Assembly (NCBI GenBank): GCA_030640275.1
Contig: DAOWJR010000053.1
Coordinates: 1-11,826 of the forward strand
Reading direction: 5' to 3'
Source: Actinomycetes bacterium
GTDB taxonomy: Bacteria > Actinomycetota > Humimicrobiia > JAHJRV01
DNA length: 11,826 nucleotides
Positions 7,475 to 11,826 of this stretch are shown here, one piece after another; the stretch's first letter is position 1, and every line of letters begins with the position of its first letter. Under the pieces are notes generated by a model. The model had not been told where the DNA came from and did not search any database. It saw only the letters and a program-made list of their open reading frames with translations. Made by a program: the position numbers and the translations under genes.

Positions 7475-8278
7475 ATGAATGTTATAGGAAGAATAATAGC
7501 TTTTCTTTTTGGTGGCTTTGTTCCTATAATAATTTTATTAGGAATATTAGTTTTAGCTTCTCTTAAACAGGTAAATCAGTATGAGCGTGGGGTAAAATTC
7601 ACAATGGGGAGGTTTACTTCAATCATTGAACCTGGCTGGCGAATCATCTGGCCAATATTTCAGAGCATGAAAAAAGTTGATATAAGAACTAAAGCTGTTG
7701 AAGTACCTGATCAAGAAGCAATGACAAAAGACAATATACAAACAACGATTTCTGCTGTTGTTTATTACAAAGTTATAGATGCTGCAAAATCTATTCTTGA
7801 GGTTGAAAACTTCTTCTGGGCAGTTTCACAATTAGCTCAAACATCTATGAGAAATGTCATTGGAGAAGTAGTTTTAGATGAACTCTTAACAAAAAGAAAC
7901 ATAGTAGCTGAAAGAATAAAGAATCTTGTTGATGAATCCACAGAAGCATGGGGAATAGATGTTTTGTCAGTTGAACTGAAAGATATTAAAGTTCCAGAAT
8001 CAATGGTAAGAACAATGGCTAAGCAAGCAGAAGCTGAAAGAGAAAGAAGAGCAACAATTATTGCATCAGAAGGTGAGGTTGCTGCTGCTAATAATCTTGC
8101 TAAAGCAGCAAGAACAATGGCAGAAGTTCCAGGGGCACTTCATTTAAGAACTCTAAACTCTATTAATGACATATCATCAGATCAGTCAAATACAATTGTT
8201 TTTGCAGTTCCCTTAGAAATATTAAGAGCAGTAGAAGGTTTGGGCAAGAAATTCTCAGGATCTAAGAAATCAGAGTAG
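7475..8278 (+). CDS. Slipin / stomatin-like SPFH (band 7) membrane protein
   Basis: A 267-residue protein of normal slipin length. A single hydrophobic segment (about 7-29) anchors the N-terminus. The SPFH domain follows, with NQYERGVKFTMGRF (34-47), EPGWRIIWP (52-60), the RTKAVEVPDQEAMTKDNI stretch (71-88) and IKVPESMVRTMAKQAEAERERRA (171-193), which begins the coiled-coil region with its EGEVAAANNLAKAA run. Such proteins oligomerise on the membrane and are thought to organise microdomains or scaffold membrane proteases. AGGAGG lies 5 nt before the ATG, an excellent ribosome binding site. Slipins often sit next to an NfeD-type protease gene; none is seen here. The last 45 codons recur as a truncated copy at 11507-11644. 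The gene is divergent from the CoA-binding protein gene. Confidence 0.92.
   Translation: MNVIGRIIAFLFGGFVPIIILLGILVLASLKQVNQYERGVKFTMGRFTSIIEPGWRIIWPIFQSMKKVDIRTKAVEVPDQEAMTKDNIQTTISAVVYYKVIDAAKSILEVENFFWAVSQLAQTSMRNVIGEVVLDELLTKRNIVAERIKNLVDESTEAWGIDVLSVELKDIKVPESMVRTMAKQAEAERERRATIIASEGEVAAANNLAKAARTMAEVPGALHLRTLNSINDISSDQSNTIVFAVPLEILRAVEGLGKKFSGSKKSE
8141..8278 (+). repeat. Direct repeat, copy A: 3' end of the intact slipin gene
   Basis: These 138 bases align without gaps to 11507-11644 in the same orientation, 118 of 138 identical by hand count. A 29-base exact run lies at 8171-8199 versus 11537-11565. The copies are 3,366 bp apart and flank the transporter, small-protein and regulator genes. 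Confidence 0.85.
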
Positions 8279-8406
8279 TAAAACAGTATCTGAAGGAATG
8301 TTTAGATTTTACTAAGAGTAAATTTTTGCGATTGAAGAATCTCGTTGTGCTGTTAATATATATTAGCTTCTATTATTATTTTAGTAAAATACTATATTTT
8401 AACATT

Positions 8407-9648
8407 CTAAGTTCTTAATTTCTTTTCAGATCCTCTAAAGAAAGAAATAAAGGTTATCGCGGAAATCAAATAAAATACAAAGCATATAAAAAATGGGAAA
8501 TTATATCCATAATTTTTCATTAATATTCCAGAATAGGATGAAGAAATCGCCCATGCTAAGCCCCACATAAAAAGAATATACCCACTTGCTATACCCTTCT
8601 CTTCATCTGGTACAGCCTCCATTACAAAGGCGGTATATATTGGACTTGCAATATTCATTAGAACTTGTCTGACTATAAAAAAAATAGCAACTAATGTTAA
8701 ATTTGGAATCAATGCAATCATCAATAGAAAGGGAAGGGATGAGATTTGCAAGATTCCAATACCCATAACTTTTCCAAATCTTTTAGTTACAAAGGGAGTT
8801 AAAAAAGAAGCTACTCCTGTTATAAATGAACCTAATGCAAAGATAATACCAATCTGATAAACATTAGCATTTAAATGTTCTTTAAAAAAAATATTTAAAA
8901 AAGGCATAACAGAACCAGCTCCTAAGGAAAGAAGTAAATGTGGTAATAACAATTTAATATATAATTTGGAAAACATCATTTTAAAAGTTCTTTTACTTAA
9001 TTTATTAAGAGAGGTAATATTATCCTTCTGTATTTTTAGGATTGGAATTAATCCAATAGCTGAAATTAGAGCGCCTGAGAGCAGTGACAAACGATAAATA
9101 ATAATATCATCTGTTAAAGAAGTAAAAACTTCAAATAATTTGGGGGAATACCCTCCGATTACATTTCCTATAACTGATCCAATCATCATTAGTCCAAAGG
9201 AAAATCCAAAAAGATGGGTTCTTTCAACTTTAGTACTGAATTTAGTTAAAAATGGATTTCTAATTACCCTTATCATAGAAAAGGTAAATCCTAAGGCAAT
9301 ATTAAAGATAATTAGTGAGAAGTAGTTAGTAGTAATTGAAAGTAGAATAATAAATAAAATAGATAGAGAATAACTAATAACTAAGGGTCTTTTAAATCCA
9401 AATCTATCTATAATGAAACCAGATGGTATTGCTATGAGAGCAATTGCAATGTTATTCAATGCTGTTAAATAACCGATAAAATCTACATCATAACCTATTT
9501 GTAAAATGTAAAGATTAAATAATAATGAAAAGATCCCATGTCCAATAAAACGTAATAAAACATTTGTAAGTAAGAGTTTAGCATTAGCTTTAAATAATTT
9601 AATTGTTTTTAGATACTCTCTTAATTGAATTTTTACATCAGTAATCAT
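8407..9648 (-). CDS. Major facilitator superfamily (MFS) transporter, probable efflux
   Basis: A 413-residue protein with about 12 hydrophobic segments in two halves joined by a basic central loop (around residues 205-228), the classical MFS layout. The loop between helices 2 and 3 carries motif A, GFIIDRFGFKR (77-87), in full. A related but weaker motif (FVTKRFGK) lies at the equivalent place in the second half. The length and motif fit drug- or metabolite-exporting proton antiporters, but the sequence alone does not tell substrate or direction. No clear ribosome binding site precedes the ATG. It follows the small-protein gene by 142 bp on the same strand, so it may be the effector of the ArsR-type regulator upstream. 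It is clearly more AT-rich (about 27% GC in one 60-base sample) than the regulator gene. Confidence 0.88.
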   Translation of the reverse strand: MITDVKIQLREYLKTIKLFKANAKLLLTNVLLRFIGHGIFSLLFNLYILQIGYDVDFIGYLTALNNIAIALIAIPSGFIIDRFGFKRPLVISYSLSILFIILLSITTNYFSLIIFNIALGFTFSMIRVIRNPFLTKFSTKVERTHLFGFSFGLMMIGSVIGNVIGGYSPKLFEVFTSLTDDIIIYRLSLLSGALISAIGLIPILKIQKDNITSLNKLSKRTFKMMFSKLYIKLLLPHLLLSLGAGSVMPFLNIFFKEHLNANVYQIGIIFALGSFITGVASFLTPFVTKRFGKVMGIGILQISSLPFLLMIALIPNLTLVAIFFIVRQVLMNIASPIYTAFVMEAVPDEEKGIASGYILFMWGLAWAISSSYSGILMKNYGYNFPFFICFVFYLISAITFISFFRGSEKKLRT

Positions 9649-9790
9649 AATTTCAAATTTGTTACAAAAATTTTAATATGTCTCCAAGTATTTTTATTGA
9701 ACTATCTAAAATCACCCCTATTTATTTGTATTTTTTACAATAATATTTTTCAATAATTTTTTAGAAGAATCTTAGAGATATTAAATTTCA

Positions 9791-10087
9791 TTACATATCA
9801 CAGCTGTAAGCACCTTTCCAATGCCAACATTCATGGTCTACAACTTTTTTATTTATATGTTTAGCTTTTTTGGTGTATCCGTTTCTATCAAGCGCTATCC
9901 TTAACTCACTTATTAGTTCATCAACTGTTAGACCATTTCTTAATCCGCGCTCAACTGCTTTGCTAAGGATTTTTCGTGCCCGTTTCTTGCGGATCAATTT
10001 ATTAATTTGTCTATTAATCTCAGCGGTTTTAATCAGATCACGATGCTTCTCTCTAGCAATAATTTCTAAATTAAAAATGCTTTGCAT
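9791..10087 (-). CDS. 98-residue small protein with His/Cys-rich tail, unknown function
   Basis: The start is well supported: GGAGG lies 9 nt before the ATG. The N-terminal 35 residues are a charged helix (IIAREKHRDLIKTAEINRQ) running into a very basic stretch, KLIRKKRARK. A middle section (about 41-69) with GLRNGLTVDELISELRIAL looks like a short helical bundle. The tail DHECWHWKGAYSC (84-96) places His85, Cys87, His89 and Cys96 close together and could bind a metal ion or form a disulfide. The protein is cytosolic with no membrane segment. Its gene starts 39 bp after the ArsR-type regulator gene, so the two are almost certainly co-transcribed. A small accessory or metal-responsive partner is possible, but I recognise no family with certainty. 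Confidence 0.75.
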   Translation of the reverse strand: MQSIFNLEIIAREKHRDLIKTAEINRQINKLIRKKRARKILSKAVERGLRNGLTVDELISELRIALDRNGYTKKAKHINKKVVDHECWHWKGAYSCDM

Positions 10088-10126
10088 ATCTTACAACCTC
10101 CATTGTGGCTATTAATTTTAAAATTT

Positions 10127-11230
10127 TTATTTGAAATTACTATCTGCATTTTTTATCTTTCCTTTCTCTAAAAAACCCTTTAGTGAGGTAAAAGCTGCTG
10201 CTACTGCATCAGAACGAGCAGCATAACGTTTTATTTTTCCACCTTCTTCTATTCCTAATGTCAGTTGCACAAGTCCTGCTAAGCGTAGAATCTTGAGGTG
10301 ATGGATCACAGTTGGTGAACGTAAACATAAACGGCGAGAGAGTTGTGATTGAGTAAGAGGTTTCTCTATTAGATAATGCAGTATAGATAACCTTGTTGGA
10401 TCAGACAATGCTTTCAATGCTCTTAACAATGCATCTGGTACGTCCTCACCTGGTATAAGTGATTCATCTTCTGGTTTTGCGCCAAATAGGAATATCCAAC
10501 ACTTAACACTCGTTTTCCCATAATACATCAGTGGAGTGCACCAATACGATGGTGCAAGTACAAACTCAGCTGCTTTAGGTAATTCAGTAAAACGTAATCC
10601 TTTTGATAGTTTCTCCAATAAATCTGGCAACTCCAACTGCTCTGCTAATTTCTGTGCATTTGATAGTGCCCCTTGTAAAGCAGGACTAATACGCTTTTCC
10701 TCTGTGGCAAAAAAGACCTCTTGATAGGTACGCAGTGCTTCTAAGTAACGTTCACCAAATTCCTCAGCATTAGCCCATAATCCCAAGATATTTAAGAGTT
10801 CTTTAGTAGATAGAGGTGATTTCTTTTTCTTACTACATTCTTCAGCATAAGCAGCCTTTAGAAACTTTTGCTCCTTTTCATTCCATTTTCCTCTCTTAGC
10901 TATACCCTTTAGCGTTTCCACTACTTCTGATGACTTATCTGGGTCAATAGCCAAAACATGTAATCGTTCCCCTGGTGGAATCTGTCGCAAGACATATAAA
11001 ACAGTAAAGCTGTCTTTAGGATCTGGAAGTGTGTTTATCCAGTGAAATGGCACTTTAAATAGCAACTGACTCTGCTCTAAAGTTTCTCGATTTTTTACTG
11101 GGAGTCGTGCTCGCATTCCTGCTGCCCATGCACTACGTAACCCAAATACTGCGGGCTCATGTATAACATTTAAACTAACAAACATGTCATAAGCTGTCCC
11201 TGAATCCCATAATAACTTTGGTAACGCCAT
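10127..11230 (-). CDS. ArsR-type winged-helix regulator with a long N-terminal domain
   Basis: A 367-residue protein, three to four times the length of a simple ArsR repressor. The winged-helix domain is at the C-terminus: ALLRALKALSDPTRLSILHY (267-286), QSQLSRRLCLRSPTVIHHLKILRLAGLV (294-321, with the recognition helix near 305-315) and a wing ending GGKIKRY. The first 260 residues form a separate mostly helical domain starting WDSGTAYDMFVSLNVIHEPAVFGLRSAWAAG, likely for sensing or dimerisation; its ligand is unknown. No CxC-type metal site is seen in the winged helix, so a metal ligand is not indicated. AAGGAGCGAGGA before the ATG supports the start. A promoter and an inverted repeat lie just upstream, suggesting autoregulation. 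GC is about 43% in two 60-base samples, above most neighbours, so the gene may have been acquired by transfer. Confidence 0.88.
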   Translation of the reverse strand: MALPKLLWDSGTAYDMFVSLNVIHEPAVFGLRSAWAAGMRARLPVKNRETLEQSQLLFKVPFHWINTLPDPKDSFTVLYVLRQIPPGERLHVLAIDPDKSSEVVETLKGIAKRGKWNEKEQKFLKAAYAEECSKKKKSPLSTKELLNILGLWANAEEFGERYLEALRTYQEVFFATEEKRISPALQGALSNAQKLAEQLELPDLLEKLSKGLRFTELPKAAEFVLAPSYWCTPLMYYGKTSVKCWIFLFGAKPEDESLIPGEDVPDALLRALKALSDPTRLSILHYLIEKPLTQSQLSRRLCLRSPTVIHHLKILRLAGLVQLTLGIEEGGKIKRYAARSDAVAAAFTSLKGFLEKGKIKNADSNFK

Positions 11231-11256
11231 ATTCCTCGCTCCTTTTCATTTTAATA

Positions 11257-11284
11257 TATACTGCATTACTCTTACTGCAGTATA
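11257..11284. promoter_or_regulatory. Inverted repeat, candidate operator of the ArsR-type regulator
   Basis: TATACTGCA (11257-11265) and TGCAGTATA (11276-11284) are perfect 9-bp inverted arms around a 10-bp centre. The site lies between the predicted transcription start and the regulator's start codon, where a dimeric winged-helix repressor could block elongation. As RNA it would form a 9-bp stem instead, so a leader hairpin is the alternative. Confidence 0.6.
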
Positions 11285-11325
11285 ATATTAGACAATTGTA
11301 ATTATTATATAATTATCTAAGTAAT

Positions 11326-11354
11326 ATAATAGTATAATAATTAAACTTTGTCAA
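11326..11354 (-). promoter_or_regulatory. Sigma70-type promoter of the regulator operon
   Basis: On the minus strand a perfect TTGACA (-35, 11354-11349) is followed after exactly 17 nt by TATTAT (-10, 11331-11326). Transcription would start near 11319, about 90 nt before the regulator's ATG. The full-consensus -35 box and ideal spacing make this the best promoter candidate in the window and favour a bacterial source. Confidence 0.65.
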
Positions 11355-11497
11355 GTATTTTTTTTATTTTTTTTAAATCATATAATTAATCCTGATCAAC
11401 TGATGATAATACAACTATAAATTGATATAACAGCATAAAGAACATCCGCTGTCTACTCAAACTTAAAACGCATGAAGCCAATAGTCTCATATTTTTA

Positions 11498-11644
11498 GAG
11501 GTTATTCATTTAAGAGCACTAAATTTTATTAGTCTTATATCATCAGATCAGTCAAATACAATTGTATTTACAGTCCCATTAGAAGTATTAAGAGCAGTAG
11601 AAGGTTTAGGTAAGAAACTTTTAGGGTCTAAGAAATTAGAGTAG
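11498..11644 (+). pseudogene. Truncated slipin copy (3' end only)
   Basis: The frame ending in TAG at 11642-11644 encodes HLRALNFISLISSDQSNTIV and then a tail ending GSKKLE. This matches residues 223-267 of the intact slipin at 36 of 45 positions by hand count. The similarity continues weakly upstream (Glu-Val before a 3-residue gap) and then stops. The transmembrane segment and SPFH domain are absent, and no start codon with a ribosome binding site precedes it, so it is a gene remnant. Many differences are silent third-position changes, which suggests the copy was once a functional paralogue rather than a recent duplicate. Confidence 0.8.
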
Positions 11645-11760
11645 ATATTACTTTTTATAATAACTAAGAATTAATATATCTTATAAAAATGAGAGGCTTT
11701 TTCATTAAACATCTTTGCCTGAAAGTCTTTCGTTTTTCCTCCCCAAATTTATAAATTCTA

Positions 11761-11826
11761 TCAATACTTCCTTTCTCCAAATATCGCGGTTCCTATCCTG
11801 ACTATGTTGCTTCCTTCTTCAATTGC
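11761..11826 (-). CDS. yggS: Partial YggS/PLPBP-family PLP homeostasis protein (C-terminus)
   Basis: The last 21 codons and TGA stop of a gene entering from the right edge. The encoded AIEEGSNIVRIGTAIFGERK plus a final Tyr matches the characteristic C-terminus of the YggS/YlmE/PLPBP family, where the Ser-x-x-Val-Arg-Ile-Gly stretch contacts the phosphate of pyridoxal phosphate. These proteins bind PLP without known enzymatic activity and maintain B6 and amino-acid balance in the cytosol. Only the tail is visible, so intactness cannot be judged. Confidence 0.75.
   Translation of the reverse strand, partial: AIEEGSNIVRIGTAIFGERKY

Noticed and set aside
8308..8327. Hairpin TTTACT-AAG-AGTAAA followed by five T after the slipin gene, a possible intrinsic terminator.
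   Set aside because: The stem has 6 bp, almost all A-T, so it would be too weak to terminate reliably; AT-rich sequence gives many such structures.
11701..11750. On the minus strand, CGAAAGACTTTCAGGCAAAG resembles the 3' half of the glycine riboswitch core.
   Set aside because: The 5' half with its paired stem and conserved purine-rich core is absent, and no gene for glycine metabolism follows on that strand. A short chance match is more likely.

Overview
The window is AT-rich, roughly 30% GC by eye, with strong Shine-Dalgarno sequences (GGAGG-like) before most genes, one TTG start, and two good sigma70-type promoter candidates. This points to a low-GC bacterium. A tungsten/molybdenum aldehyde ferredoxin oxidoreductase (AOR) relative suggests an anaerobe. 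I cannot name a phylum, and an archaeal source is not strictly excluded.

Left part (1-4603): a partial membrane protein gene runs in from the left edge. It is followed by a zinc-ribbon membrane protein (minus strand) and a small four-helix membrane protein (plus strand). A secernin/C69-type Ntn-hydrolase follows, its stop codon overlapping that of the convergent neighbour. Next comes a GT4 glycosyltransferase with an N-terminal membrane segment. A gene-poor stretch of about 650 bp (4604-5254) holds only short open frames that look like debris.

Middle (5255-8278): a CoA-binding (YccU-like) protein gene lies upstream of an unusual fusion on the minus strand. The fusion consists of the first two thirds of an AOR joined in frame to an SCP2 sterol-carrier domain. 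The AOR part keeps three cysteines of its iron-sulfur cluster site but has lost the C-terminal domain, and its N-terminal part carries a five-unit 18-bp tandem repeat. Divergently transcribed is a slipin/stomatin-type SPFH membrane protein gene with its own promoter candidate and an ideal ribosome binding site.

Right part (8279-11826): three minus-strand genes, read in the order ArsR-type regulator, 98-residue small protein, MFS transporter, look like a regulator-plus-efflux cassette. A consensus promoter and a 9-bp-arm inverted repeat precede the regulator gene. This 3.2-kb block lies between the intact slipin gene and a second, truncated, roughly 85% identical copy of the slipin 3' end (11498-11644), in direct orientation. 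That arrangement suggests insertion at, or rearrangement of, a former slipin gene pair. The window ends in the last 21 codons of a YggS/PLPBP-family gene on the minus strand.

The points most worth a second look are the AOR-SCP2 fusion, the hexapeptide expansion in it, and the slipin-flanked regulator/transporter block.
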